From: DASSQJ01 sp963772645 | GTDB lineage: Bacteria > Actinomycetota > Actinomycetes > Actinomycetales > Dermatophilaceae | NCBI GenBank assembly: GCA_963772645.1 | Contig: CAVYYD010000005.1 | Coordinates: 62,001-126,000, forward strand | DNA length: 64,000 nt | Reading direction: 5' to 3' | Shown: positions 35,911 to 46,098 of the stretch, one piece after another | How positions within the stretch are numbered: the stretch's first letter is position 1 | Layout: each line of letters starts with the position of its first letter | Notes under the pieces: generated by a model | Told to the model about the DNA's origin: nothing | The model's database searches: none | The model's input: only the letters and a program-made list of their open reading frames with translations | Translations under genes and position numbers: made by a program

Positions 35911-35923
35911 AGCGCCTTACGGT
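35895..35923 (+). promoter_or_regulatory. Rightward promoter of the sugar operon
   Basis: TTGACA (35895-35900), 17 bases, TACGGT (35918-35923): a near-consensus promoter. The -35 lies inside operator 1, so bound repressor should block it. Confidence 0.75.
35896..35909. promoter_or_regulatory. LacI-family operator 1
   Basis: TGACAGCGCTGTCA is a perfect 14-base palindrome with the central CG typical of LacI-family sites. It covers the rightward -35 and the start codon of the leftward aldolase gene. Confidence 0.85.
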
Positions 35924-35947
35924 ACGTGAAAGCGCCGCATCCGACAA
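35919..35947 (-). promoter_or_regulatory. Leftward promoter of the aldolase gene
   Basis: TTGTCG (35947-35942), 17 bases, TACCGT (35924-35919), then 8 bases to ATG 35910. Its -10 overlaps the rightward -10, so the two promoters face each other on the same bases. Confidence 0.65.
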
Positions 35948-35961
35948 GGATTGGATGCTGA

Positions 35962-35975
35962 TGACAGCGCTGTCG
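35962..35975. promoter_or_regulatory. LacI-family operator 2
   Basis: TGACAGCGCTGTCG differs from operator 1 only at the last base. Centre-to-centre distance is 66 bases, just over six helix turns, so the two sites could be bridged by one repressor tetramer. It lies in the 5' leader of the rightward operon. Confidence 0.82.
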
Positions 35976-35995
35976 TCCTGGGCGAGGAGGCCCCC

Positions 35996-36946
35996 GTGCT
36001 CGTCGTGACCCCGAACACGTGCATCGACGTGACGACGTGGCTCGGCGTGCTCGTCCCCGGGACGGTGGGCCGTTCGCGGCGCACCGCGTCGACGGCCGGC
36101 GGCAAGGGCGTCAACGTCTGCCGCACGCTGCGCTCCCTCGGTCGCAGCCCCCGCCTGGTCGGCCTCTCCCCCGCCGAGGATCCCCGGCTCGAGCGCTTCC
36201 TCGCCGAGGAGGGCACCGACTTCGTCCCCCTCCACCACCGCGGGCAGGGCCGGATCGCCCTCGTCGTCCTCGAGGACGACGGCCGGGTCACCGTGGTCAA
36301 CGGTCGCGGCCCGGAGCCGGAGGACTGGGACCCCGAGGAGCTGCACCGTCGCGTCGCCGTCGAGCTCGGCGGCGCACCCGCCGTCGCCTGCTCCGGCTCG
36401 CTGCCTCCCGGCCTGCCCGAGGACAGCTACGGCCGGGTCGTCGAGGCGGCCCACGCCCGCGGCATCGAGGCCTACGTCGACGCCGCCCCGGCCCCGCTCG
36501 CCGCGACCCTGCCCTTCGGCCCCGACCTCGTGAGCCCGAACATCGGCGAGGCGGAGGCGCTGCTCCACGGACGCACCGACGAGCACGTCGAGGAGTCCGG
36601 CGACGACCTCGCCGACCGCTGCCTCGAGGCCGCCCGCGAGCTGCACTCCCGCGGCGCCCGCCGCGCCGTGGTCACCGCCGGCTCGCACGGCGCCGCGCTC
36701 ACCACCTCGGACGGGAGCTGGTGGCTCACCTCGGCGCGGGTGCCGGTCGTCAACCCGATCGGTGCCGGCGACTCCTTCCTCGCCGGCGCCGCCGACGCCC
36801 TGCTGCGTGGCGCGGCGGACGTCGAGGCGGTCCGGCACGGGATGGCGGTGGCGGCCGCGGCGGTCCAGCACGAGGTCGGCGGCATGCTCGACCCCGGCCT
36901 CGTCGCCCCGGCTCTCGCGTCGCTGCCCGAGGGGGTCCGGGCGTGA
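35996..36946 (+). CDS. PfkB-type hexose-phosphate kinase (1-phosphofructokinase/tagatose-6-P kinase class)
   Basis: 316 residues. VTPNTCIDVT at the start, STAGGKGVNVCRTLRSLG near 30-47 and NPIGAGDSFLAG near 250 are the signatures of the 1-phosphofructokinase / tagatose-6-phosphate kinase branch of PfkB. It would add the second phosphate to a ketohexose phosphate. The GTG at 35996 has GAGGAGG 5 bases upstream; an upstream frame to 35951 runs through operator 2 and is rejected. First gene of a six-gene run in which each start overlaps the preceding stop by 4 bases. Confidence 0.85.
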   Translation: MLVVTPNTCIDVTTWLGVLVPGTVGRSRRTASTAGGKGVNVCRTLRSLGRSPRLVGLSPAEDPRLERFLAEEGTDFVPLHHRGQGRIALVVLEDDGRVTVVNGRGPEPEDWDPEELHRRVAVELGGAPAVACSGSLPPGLPEDSYGRVVEAAHARGIEAYVDAAPAPLAATLPFGPDLVSPNIGEAEALLHGRTDEHVEESGDDLADRCLEAARELHSRGARRAVVTAGSHGAALTTSDGSWWLTSARVPVVNPIGAGDSFLAGAADALLRGAADVEAVRHGMAVAAAAVQHEVGGMLDPGLVAPALASLPEGVRA

Positions 36947-37950
36947 GCCGGCCCACGATCTACGACGTCGCCCGCGAGTCGGGCTACTCCATCAAGACGG
37001 TCTCCCGGGTCATCAACGCCGCGCCCAACGTCCGGCGGGAGACCGTGGCCCGCGTCCGCGCCGCGATCGAGCTGCTCCAGTACCACCCGGACCCCGCGGC
37101 CCAGCGCCTCGGTGGGGGCAAGCTGCCCACCGTCGGCGTGGTCGTGGACTCCATCGACGACCCGTTCTTCGCGCAGGTGGTCGCGGTCATCGAGGCGCGC
37201 GCCATGGACGTCGGGATGGACGTGCTCGTCGCGTCCACCGGGATGGACGAGTCCCGGATGCGGACCCAGATCCAGCGGCTCGCCCGGCGCGGGGTCGCCG
37301 GCCTCGTCATCGCCCCGTTCGGCGAGGAGGCGAAGGTCGCCGAGGCCCTGCCCGACGACGTGCCCATCGTCATCATCGACCGCAAGTGCGGCGTGAGCAC
37401 CAAGGACGTCGTCCGGGTCACCGACGCCCAGGGCGCCACCGACGCCGTCCGCCACCTCGTGGCCCGCGGCCACCGGCGGATCGGCTTCTTCGGCCAGACC
37501 GCGACGTTCACGACGATCGTCGACCGCTACGCCGGCTACGAGAAGGCGCTCGCCGAGGCCGGTGTCGAGGTCGACCCCCGGCTCGTCGAGACCCGCGCGT
37601 GGACCGCGGACGAGGCCTACCCCTACGCCCTCGCGATGCTCGCCACCCCGGACGCCCCCACCGCGGTCTTCGCGGCGTCCCCGATGATGGGCCTCGGCGT
37701 CCTGCGCGCCCAGCAGCGCCTGCACCGTCAGGACGTGGCCCTGGTGATCTTCGGGGACTACCCGGTCGCCGACCTCATGACGCCGCCGACGACCGTCATC
37801 GACCAGCGACCGACCGCCCTGGCCGACACCGCCTTCGACCACCTCGTCCGCCGCATCCAGGACCCGGCCGCCGAGGTCCTCGACACCGTCCTGCCCACCC
37901 TCCTCGTGCCCCGCGGCTCGGGCGAGCTGGCCCCGAGGGCCGAGCCGTGA
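36943..37950 (+). CDS. LacI-family repressor
   Basis: 335 residues. The N-terminal HTH is TIYDVARESGYSIKTVSRVIN, with a hinge helix RRETVARVRAAIELLQYHP. A periplasmic-binding-like ligand domain follows (VGVVVDSIDDPFFAQVV; RRIGFFG; FGDYPVADLM). GTG 36943 overlaps the kinase stop. It almost certainly binds the two palindromes at 35896 and 35962, so it represses its own operon and the divergent aldolase gene. The inducer is presumably the imported sugar or its phosphate. Confidence 0.9.
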   Translation: MSRPTIYDVARESGYSIKTVSRVINAAPNVRRETVARVRAAIELLQYHPDPAAQRLGGGKLPTVGVVVDSIDDPFFAQVVAVIEARAMDVGMDVLVASTGMDESRMRTQIQRLARRGVAGLVIAPFGEEAKVAEALPDDVPIVIIDRKCGVSTKDVVRVTDAQGATDAVRHLVARGHRRIGFFGQTATFTTIVDRYAGYEKALAEAGVEVDPRLVETRAWTADEAYPYALAMLATPDAPTAVFAASPMMGLGVLRAQQRLHRQDVALVIFGDYPVADLMTPPTTVIDQRPTALADTAFDHLVRRIQDPAAEVLDTVLPTLLVPRGSGELAPRAEP

Positions 37951-39440
37951 GCCGCCCGGTCGACCTCGGGTTCGACCTGGGGACCACCATGACGAAGCTG
38001 GCCGCGGTCGCCGACGACGGCACCGTGGTCCTCGAGCGCTCGGTCGCCACCGCGTGGCGTGAGAGCGGCGAGGGGCGGGCCGACCGCACTCCCGCCTCGG
38101 TCGTCGACGCGGTCGAGCGGCTGCTGGCCGAGGCCGCCGACGGCCTGCCGCCGGCGACCCGCGTGCGGTCGGTCGGCTTCACCTCGATGGCCGAGGCCGG
38201 GGTGCTCGTCGACGCCACGGGCCGCGAGTGCTCCCCCGTCATCGCCTGGCACGACCCCCGTGGCAGCGAGCACGCGGCCTCCCTGCCGGAGCCGTTCGCC
38301 CGCGAGTTCCCGGCGCGCACCGGCCTGCCGGTCAGCCACGTGGCGTCCCTGTTCAAGCTGCTCTGGCTGCGCGACCACGGCGTCTCGCTGACCGGCCTGC
38401 AGTGGCTCTCGGTCCCCGAGTTCGTCATCCTCCGCCTCGGTGGCCGGCGGGTCGCCGAGCTGTCCCTCCTCGGCCGCACCGGGCTGCTCGACGTCCACGA
38501 CAACCGTCCCTGGGCGGCGGCCCTGGCCTACCTCGGCACCGGCGAGGACTTCCTGCCCGAGGTCGTCGAGGCAGGCACCCCGGCCGGGTGGGTGCGCACC
38601 GACCACCCGGTGGCCGCCGTCCGCGGCGCGGTGCTCACCGTCGCCGGCCACGACCACGCCGTCGCGGCCGCCGCAGCGGGATGCGGGGCCCCCGGCTCGG
38701 CCCTCGACAGCTTCGGGACGGCCGAGGCCTTCCTCGCCTCCTCCGGGCACGTCCCGCCACCGGCGGTCGTCCGCCGCCTCGCCCTGGACGGGATCTCGGT
38801 CTACCCCCACGTCGTCCGTGGCAGCACCGGCTTCATCGGCGGCACCCGCACCGGGCTGGTCCTCAAGCGGGTCCAGAAGGTGCTCGGCGCCGAGCACGAC
38901 CCGGCCCGCGCCGCGCTCGATGCCGCGACCCTGGCCCTGCCACCCGGCAGGACCGCCGACGTGCGGGTGACCGGGTACGCCATGGAGGACCACGACGTGC
39001 TGGTCCACCTCGGGTCCGAGGCCCACACCCCGGCGCACGTCTGGCGCGCCGCGATCGACGGCGGCACCGAACGCGGGCGCCAGCTGCTCGACGCCCTGCG
39101 CGCCGCGGGGGTCCCGGTCGACCGGCTCGTCGTGGCCGGTGGCTGGACCCGGATGCGCTCGGTGCTCGCTGCGCGTCGCGACCTCGCGCCCCTGGTCGAG
39201 GTGTCCGAGGTGGAGCAGCCCGGCACGTGGGGCGCCGCCCGCTTCGGGGCCTGGGCCGCCCTCCACGCCGACGAGGTCGGGCCCGACCGGCGACCACCCC
39301 CGGAGTGGTTCACCCGGCACCGAGGGCCCGATCCGGCCGCCCGCCCCGAGACCACCGACCGCACCACCGCCACCGGCACCGGCCACACCACCGACCCCGA
39401 CCGCACGACCACACCACTCACCGAGGAGTCCCTGCCATGA
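37947..39440 (+). CDS. FGGY-family sugar kinase
   Basis: 497 residues. The ATPase fold is visible: GFDLGTTMTKLAAV at the start, SMAEAGVLVD near 75, IAWHDPRGSEHA near 95 (substrate side), VAGHDHAVAAAAAG near 230 and DSFGTAEAF near 250. FGGY enzymes phosphorylate pentoses, hexoses, ketoses or polyols. In this operon it is the likely first step after import. The last 40 residues (RPETTDRTTATGTGHTTDP) are a Thr/Asp-rich low-complexity tail, absent from typical relatives, encoded by a repetitive ACC-rich stretch. GTG 37947 overlaps the LacI stop. Confidence 0.87.
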   Translation: MSRPVDLGFDLGTTMTKLAAVADDGTVVLERSVATAWRESGEGRADRTPASVVDAVERLLAEAADGLPPATRVRSVGFTSMAEAGVLVDATGRECSPVIAWHDPRGSEHAASLPEPFAREFPARTGLPVSHVASLFKLLWLRDHGVSLTGLQWLSVPEFVILRLGGRRVAELSLLGRTGLLDVHDNRPWAAALAYLGTGEDFLPEVVEAGTPAGWVRTDHPVAAVRGAVLTVAGHDHAVAAAAAGCGAPGSALDSFGTAEAFLASSGHVPPPAVVRRLALDGISVYPHVVRGSTGFIGGTRTGLVLKRVQKVLGAEHDPARAALDAATLALPPGRTADVRVTGYAMEDHDVLVHLGSEAHTPAHVWRAAIDGGTERGRQLLDALRAAGVPVDRLVVAGGWTRMRSVLAARRDLAPLVEVSEVEQPGTWGAARFGAWAALHADEVGPDRRPPPEWFTRHRGPDPAARPETTDRTTATGTGHTTDPDRTTTPLTEESLP

Positions 39441-40345
39441 CCACCACCACCACAGGCCTCGACGCGGTCGCGACCGCCGAGGGCACCTTCGCGGTCCTCG
39501 CGATGGACCAGCGCGGGACGCTGAAGCGGATGCTCGCCGCGGTCGACCGCGCCGACACCCCCGACGACGAGCTCGTCGCCCTCAAGCGGGACATGATCGC
39601 CTCGCTCGCGGGCAGCGCGTCGGCCTTCCTCGTCGACCCGACCTTCGGCCTCCCCGCCGCCCGGAGCGCGCGGGCCGAGGCGCCCTACGGCATCCTCCTC
39701 GCCGCCGAACCGGCGAGCCGCGGCACGCACGCCGGCGAGCCGGTGGTGTCGCTCGACCCCGCCCAGGACGCGGCGTGGGTGCGCGACAGCGGCGGCGACG
39801 CGATGAAGTTCCTCGTCCAGGTGCGGGCCGACCGCCCGGTCGGCGCCGACGGCCGTGACCTGACCGGCGAGGCCGTCGAGGTGATGCGCACGCTCGTGGC
39901 CGACTGCGCGAGCGCCGGGGTCCCCTCGGTCATCGAGAACCTCATCTACCCGCTGGCCGGGGAGGAGGCGCTCACCGCCGAGGCCCGGACGGACGCCATC
40001 ATCGAGGCCGCGGTGCTCATCGACTCCCTCGAGCCGAGCCTGCTCAAGCTCGAGTACCCGGGCAGCCCCGAGGCCTGCCGGCGCCTCGCCGGGCGGATCA
40101 ACCGCCCGTGGGCCGTCCTGTCGGCCGGCGTCTCCTCGGAGGAGTTCGCCGACGTCCTGCGGATCAGCTGCGACGAGGGCGGCGCCAGTGGCTTCATCGC
40201 CGGCCGCTCGGTGTGGCGCGAGACGGTCGCCATGGACCACGACGAGCGCGTCACGTTCCTCTCCGACACCGGCCGCCGGCGGCTCGACGAGTACCGCTCG
40301 ATCATCGAGGGCCGGGCCCGGTCCTGGCGGGAGGTGGGGTCGTGA
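39437..40345 (+). CDS. LacD-type tagatose-bisphosphate aldolase family
   Basis: 302 residues, class I aldolase barrel. Landmarks are FAVLAMDQRGTLKRML near 16, AFLVDPTFGLPAA near 60, DAMKFLVQ near 117, VIENLIYPL near 163, and the likely Schiff-base lysine in LLKLEYPGSPEAC near 200. RPWAVLSAGVSSEEF and GFIAGRSVW close the barrel. It should split a ketohexose-1,6-bisphosphate to dihydroxyacetone phosphate and glyceraldehyde 3-phosphate, and complements the PfkB and FGGY kinases. ATG 39437 overlaps the kinase stop (ATGA). Confidence 0.86.
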   Translation: MTTTTTGLDAVATAEGTFAVLAMDQRGTLKRMLAAVDRADTPDDELVALKRDMIASLAGSASAFLVDPTFGLPAARSARAEAPYGILLAAEPASRGTHAGEPVVSLDPAQDAAWVRDSGGDAMKFLVQVRADRPVGADGRDLTGEAVEVMRTLVADCASAGVPSVIENLIYPLAGEEALTAEARTDAIIEAAVLIDSLEPSLLKLEYPGSPEACRRLAGRINRPWAVLSAGVSSEEFADVLRISCDEGGASGFIAGRSVWRETVAMDHDERVTFLSDTGRRRLDEYRSIIEGRARSWREVGS

Positions 40346-41106
40346 GCGCTCCACTGTTCGAGGCCACCGGCCTCAAGCGCAGGTTCGGACGGGTCCAGGC
40401 CCTGGACGACGCGGACTTCGACGTCGAGGCCGGCGAGGTCGTGGCCCTCATCGGTGACAACGGTGCCGGCAAGTCGACGCTCGTCAAGGCCCTCACCGGC
40501 AACCTCGACGTCGACGCCGGGGAGGTGCTCTTCGAGGGTCAGCAGGTGCACTTCGCGACACCCCACGACGCCTCGCGGCTCGGCATCGAGGTCGTCCACC
40601 AGGACCTGGCCCTGGCTCCGCACCTCGACTCGGCGCAGAACATGTTCCTGGGGCGGGAGCTCATGCGCCCCGGTATCTTCGGCCGGCTCGGGTTCATGGA
40701 CAACACCCGGATGCGCGAGGACGCGGCCAAGGCGTTCACCGAGCTCGGGTCGGCGGTGCGCAGCGTCGTCGTCCCGGTCGGGACGATGTCCGGGGGCCAG
40801 AAGCAGACCGTGGCCATCGCGCGGGCGGTCGCCTGGGCCAACCGGGTGCTCTTCCTCGACGAACCGACCGCCGCCCTGGGCGTGCTCCAGACCCGCAACG
40901 TCCTCAACACCATCAAGCGGGTGCGCGACCGCGGCATCGCGGTGGTCCTCATCTCGCACTCGATGCCCCACGTCCTCGACGTCGCGGACCGGATCCAGGT
41001 GCTGCGCCTCGGCCGGCGGGTGGCGACCTACCAGGCGGCCGACACCAGCGTCGAGGAGCTGGTCGGCGCGATGACCGGCGCGCTCGACAAGGAGGGAGCG
41101 GCATGA
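40342..41106 (+). CDS. CUT2 sugar ABC transporter ATPase (single-domain, FrcA-like)
   Basis: 254 residues with one nucleotide-binding domain: Walker A GDNGAGKST near 38, signature MSGGQKQTVAIARA near 150, Walker B VLFLDEPTAALG near 170 and the switch histidine in VLISHSMP near 200. Most CUT2 importers use a fused double ATPase; a single domain is the FrcA arrangement known for fructose/mannose/ribose transport. GTG 40342 overlaps the aldolase stop. Confidence 0.88.
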   Translation: MSAPLFEATGLKRRFGRVQALDDADFDVEAGEVVALIGDNGAGKSTLVKALTGNLDVDAGEVLFEGQQVHFATPHDASRLGIEVVHQDLALAPHLDSAQNMFLGRELMRPGIFGRLGFMDNTRMREDAAKAFTELGSAVRSVVVPVGTMSGGQKQTVAIARAVAWANRVLFLDEPTAALGVLQTRNVLNTIKRVRDRGIAVVLISHSMPHVLDVADRIQVLRLGRRVATYQAADTSVEELVGAMTGALDKEGAA

Positions 41107-42143
41107 GCACCACCACGGACACCGGGACCCGGGACGGCTCGACGATCGAGACCAAGGCGACCCACGACGGGCTCGGCGAGCGGGTCAAGGCCATGCAGTC
41201 GGTGTGGATCCTCGGCGTGCTCGTCCTCATCGTCGCCGCCTTCGGTGCCCTCGCCCCGAGCACCTTCCTCACCACCGGCAACATCACGAACATCGCGCAG
41301 AACGTCTCGATCTGGGCCGTCCTCGCCGTCGGGATGACCTTCGTGATCATCACCTCGGGGATCGACCTGTCGGTCGGCTCCGTCCTCGTCGTCTCCTCCG
41401 TCGTCGCGGCCAAGGTCATGGAGTCCATGGGCGACCGCGGGTGGGGCACCGCCGCCGTCGGCCTCGTCCTGTCCGTGGTCGTCGGGATCTTCTGGGGCGC
41501 CCTCAACGGGTTCCTCGTGGCCCGCGCGAAGGTGCCGCCGCTCATCGTGACCCTGGGCACCCTCTCGGTCGCGCTCGGCGTCGCCCAGATCCTCACCGGC
41601 GGCCTCGACATCCGCTCCGCCCCGGTCGTCCTCCAGGACAACATCGGCTACGGGCGGCTCGGCGGGGTCCCGGCGATCACCCTGATCGCGCTCGTCGTCG
41701 TCGTGCTCGGCGGGATCTTGCTCCACAAGACGCGGTTCGGCCGGTACACCTACGCCATCGGCTCCAACGAGACCTCGGCCCGAAGGGTCGGGATCAACGT
41801 GGACCGCAAGCTGGTGCAGATCTACGCGCTCTCGGGCTTCCTCGCCGGCATCGCCGGGATCCTCTCCCTCGCCCAGTACGGGACGACGACGATCGCGGGC
41901 CAGTCACTGACCAACCTCAACGTCATCGCGGCCGTCGTCATCGGCGGCACGTCGATCTTCGGCGGCCAGGGCTCGATGTTCGGCTCGATGGTCGGCCTCT
42001 TCATCCCGGCGGTGCTCCAGTCCGGCTTCGTCATCATCGGCGTCTCCCCGTACTGGCAGACCGTCGCCGTCGGCTCCATCCTCATCGCCGCCGTCTACGT
42101 CGACCAGCAGCGGCGAGCCAACGCCACCCGCGGGAAGGCCTAG
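41103..42143 (+). CDS. CUT2 sugar ABC transporter permease
   Basis: 346 residues with about eight to ten hydrophobic helices. Family signatures are TFVIITSGIDLSVGSVL near 80, GALNGFLVARAKVPPLIVTLG near 135 and IGSNETSARRVGINV near 218, the last being the cytoplasmic ATPase-contact loop of RbsC/FrcC-like proteins. ATG 41103 overlaps the ATPase stop (ATGA). It forms a homodimeric channel with the adjacent ATPase and binding protein. Confidence 0.92.
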   Translation: MSTTTDTGTRDGSTIETKATHDGLGERVKAMQSVWILGVLVLIVAAFGALAPSTFLTTGNITNIAQNVSIWAVLAVGMTFVIITSGIDLSVGSVLVVSSVVAAKVMESMGDRGWGTAAVGLVLSVVVGIFWGALNGFLVARAKVPPLIVTLGTLSVALGVAQILTGGLDIRSAPVVLQDNIGYGRLGGVPAITLIALVVVVLGGILLHKTRFGRYTYAIGSNETSARRVGINVDRKLVQIYALSGFLAGIAGILSLAQYGTTTIAGQSLTNLNVIAAVVIGGTSIFGGQGSMFGSMVGLFIPAVLQSGFVIIGVSPYWQTVAVGSILIAAVYVDQQRRANATRGKA

Positions 42144-42223
42144 CCGCCCAGCCCGCACCCGGTCCCCCAGTCCCTTCGAGCAGCAGTACCCGACACCGAA
42201 GTCACCACCAGGAAGGCACAACC

Positions 42224-43219
42224 ATGCGACACACCCTCAGGATCACCGCCGTCGGCATCGGGGCCACCCTCGCGCTCGCGGCGTGCAGCACCGGTGCACA
42301 GAACGCCGGCGGCGGCTCGAGCAGCAGCAGCTCCGGCGCCAGCAACAACAAGACGATCGCCTTCGTCCAGGGCGTCGCCGGAGACGAGTTCTACATCACG
42401 ATGCAGTGCGGCATCGAGGCCGAGGCCAAGAAGCTCGGCTACACGGTGACCACCCAGGGCCCGCAGAAGTTCGACCCGACCCTGCAGAAGCCGATCGTCG
42501 ACTCGGTCACCGCGTCCAAGCCCGCCGCGCTGCTCGTCGCCCCCACCGACGTCTCGGCGATGGAGGCCCCGCTCAAGCAGGCCGCCGACGCGGGCATCAA
42601 GGTGGTCCTCGTCGACACCACCGTCAACGACCCGTCCTTCGCGGTCTCGCAGATCAGCTCCGACAACGTCGGGGGTGGGAAGGCCGCGTTCGAGGCGATC
42701 CAGAAGGCCAAGCCGAACGGCGGGAAGGTCCTGGTCATCTCCACCGACCCCGGCGTCTCCACCGTCGACGCCCGGGTCCAGGGCTTCGAGGCGGCCGCCA
42801 AGGGCGACAGCAAGTTCCAGTACCTCGGCGTCCAGTACAGCCACAACGACCCGGCGACCGCGGCCAACCTCGTCTCGTCGGCGCTGCAGAAGGACCCCGA
42901 CATCGTCGGGATCTTCGCGACGAACCTCTTCTCCGCGGAGGGCTCGGCCACCGGGGTCCGCCAGACGGGCGCCAAGGACATCACGATCGTCGGGTTCGAC
43001 GCGGGCCCGAACCAGATCAAGGCACTTCAGGACGGCACCGTGCAGGCGCTCGTCGCCCAGCAGCCGGCCACCATCGGCAAGGACGGCGTCGACCAGGCCA
43101 ACGCCGCGCTGACCGGCGGCTCGGTCCAGGAGAAGATCCAGACCGGCTTCACCATCATCACCAAGGACAACCTCGATGGTGAGGGTGGCCAGGCCGCCTA
43201 CAAGTCCAACTGCTCCTGA
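42224..43219 (+). CDS. CUT2 sugar-binding lipoprotein
   Basis: 331 residues. Signal peptide with lipobox LALAACS (Cys near 21), then a Ser/Gly/Asn-rich linker. The periplasmic-binding-protein type 1 fold follows: IAFVQGVAGDEFYITMQCG near 45, AALLVAPTDVSAMEAPL near 105, VVLVDTTV, and IVGFDAGPNQIKAL near 265. AGGAAGG lies 7 bases before ATG 42224. It is the only gene in the operon separated from its neighbour by a real gap (80 bases), which allows different expression of the abundant binding protein. The ligand is unknown, probably a ketohexose. Confidence 0.93.
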   Translation: MRHTLRITAVGIGATLALAACSTGAQNAGGGSSSSSSGASNNKTIAFVQGVAGDEFYITMQCGIEAEAKKLGYTVTTQGPQKFDPTLQKPIVDSVTASKPAALLVAPTDVSAMEAPLKQAADAGIKVVLVDTTVNDPSFAVSQISSDNVGGGKAAFEAIQKAKPNGGKVLVISTDPGVSTVDARVQGFEAAAKGDSKFQYLGVQYSHNDPATAANLVSSALQKDPDIVGIFATNLFSAEGSATGVRQTGAKDITIVGFDAGPNQIKALQDGTVQALVAQQPATIGKDGVDQANAALTGGSVQEKIQTGFTIITKDNLDGEGGQAAYKSNCS

Positions 43220-43234
43220 CCGGAGCCCCCGGAC

Positions 43235-43275
43235 CACGGGGCCGCCACGTGCCGAACGGCCGTGGCGGCCCCGTG
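43235..43275. terminator. Strong bidirectional hairpin terminator
   Basis: CACGGGGCCGCCACG and CGTGGCGGCCCCGTG form a perfect 15-base-pair stem with an 11-base loop, 15 bases after the binding-protein stop and before the end of the converging aldo/keto reductase gene. Confidence 0.85.
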
Positions 43276-43298
43276 CCGCGTCCCGGTCCCTGGGGGGG

Positions 43299-44141
43299 TC
43301 AGGCGTGGTTGAACGTGTCGGGGTTCGGGCCGGTACGGAAGCCCTGGTCCAGGCCGTCGATCGCCTCGAGGTCGCCGGCGGTCAGCTCGAGGTCGGCCGC
43401 CTCGAGGTTCTCCACGATGCGCGAGGGGGTCACCGACTTCGGGATGACGACGCAGTCGTTGGCCAGGTGCCAGGCGATGACGACCTGGGCCGGGGTCGCG
43501 CCGTGCGCGCCGGCGATGCGGGTGATGACCTCGTCCTCGAGCACCCGCTGGCCGGAGGCGAGTGGGCTCCACGACTCGCTGACGACGCCGCGCTGGTCCT
43601 CGAAGGCCCGCAGCGCCCGCTGCTGCAGGTAGGGGTGGCACTCGACCTGGTTGATCGCCGGCCACTCGCCGGTCTCGTCGTGCAGGCGCTGGAGGTGGTC
43701 GGCGTGGAAGTTGGAGGTGCCGATGACCCGCACCCGCCCGGCGTCGCGAAGCTCCCGGAACGCGCGCCAGGTCTCGACGAAGAGGTCGCGGCGGGGCACC
43801 GGCCAGTGGATGAGGAGGAGGTCGAGGACCTCGAGGCCGAGCCGCTCCATCGAGCCGTCGAACGCGCGCAGGGTGCGGTCGCGCCCGTGGTCGTCGTTCC
43901 ACACCTTCGTCGTGACGAAGACCTCCTCGCGGGGCAGCCCCGACTCGGCGACCGCCCGGCCGACGGCCCGCTCGTTGCCGTAGAGCTTGGCGGTGTCGAC
44001 GTGCCGGTAGCCGGCCTCGAGGGCGGTGCGGACCGCCGGCAGGGCCTCCTCGTCCGGCACCTGCCAGACGCCGAAGCCGACGGTCGGGACCGGGACCGGT
44101 CCGCTGGGGGTGGACAGGGGGGTGGTCCTCTGGTGCGGCAT
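43299..44141 (-). CDS. Aldo/keto reductase
   Basis: 280 residues, NADPH-dependent TIM-barrel reductase of the 2,5-diketo-D-gluconate reductase branch. The catalytic tetrad is visible: Asp and Tyr in HVDTAKLYGNE, Lys in TTKVWN and His in LLIHWPV. The NADP-binding end is VVIPKSVTPSRIVEN near 235-250. ATG 44141 has TACCGT 6 bases upstream and so looks leaderless; the longer frame to 44285 is unsupported. Substrate unknown. It converges on the sugar operon but is insulated from it by a terminator. Confidence 0.92.
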   Translation of the reverse strand: MPHQRTTPLSTPSGPVPVPTVGFGVWQVPDEEALPAVRTALEAGYRHVDTAKLYGNERAVGRAVAESGLPREEVFVTTKVWNDDHGRDRTLRAFDGSMERLGLEVLDLLLIHWPVPRRDLFVETWRAFRELRDAGRVRVIGTSNFHADHLQRLHDETGEWPAINQVECHPYLQQRALRAFEDQRGVVSESWSPLASGQRVLEDEVITRIAGAHGATPAQVVIAWHLANDCVVIPKSVTPSRIVENLEAADLELTAGDLEAIDGLDQGFRTGPNPDTFNHA

Positions 44142-44205
44142 GCCCCCACGGTAGGGCGCTCGGGGGCCCCGTGGCCGGGCCGGGTCTACCGATAGAGTCC
44201 GAGCC

Positions 44206-46017
<1,812 letters not shown>

Positions 46018-46098
46018 ACCGCGGCACCACCGAGTTCCGGTGGGTTCGTGGGGCAGGTGCCTCATGCGGTGGGCGCCCGCCCGGGCCACCCTGCGGTC

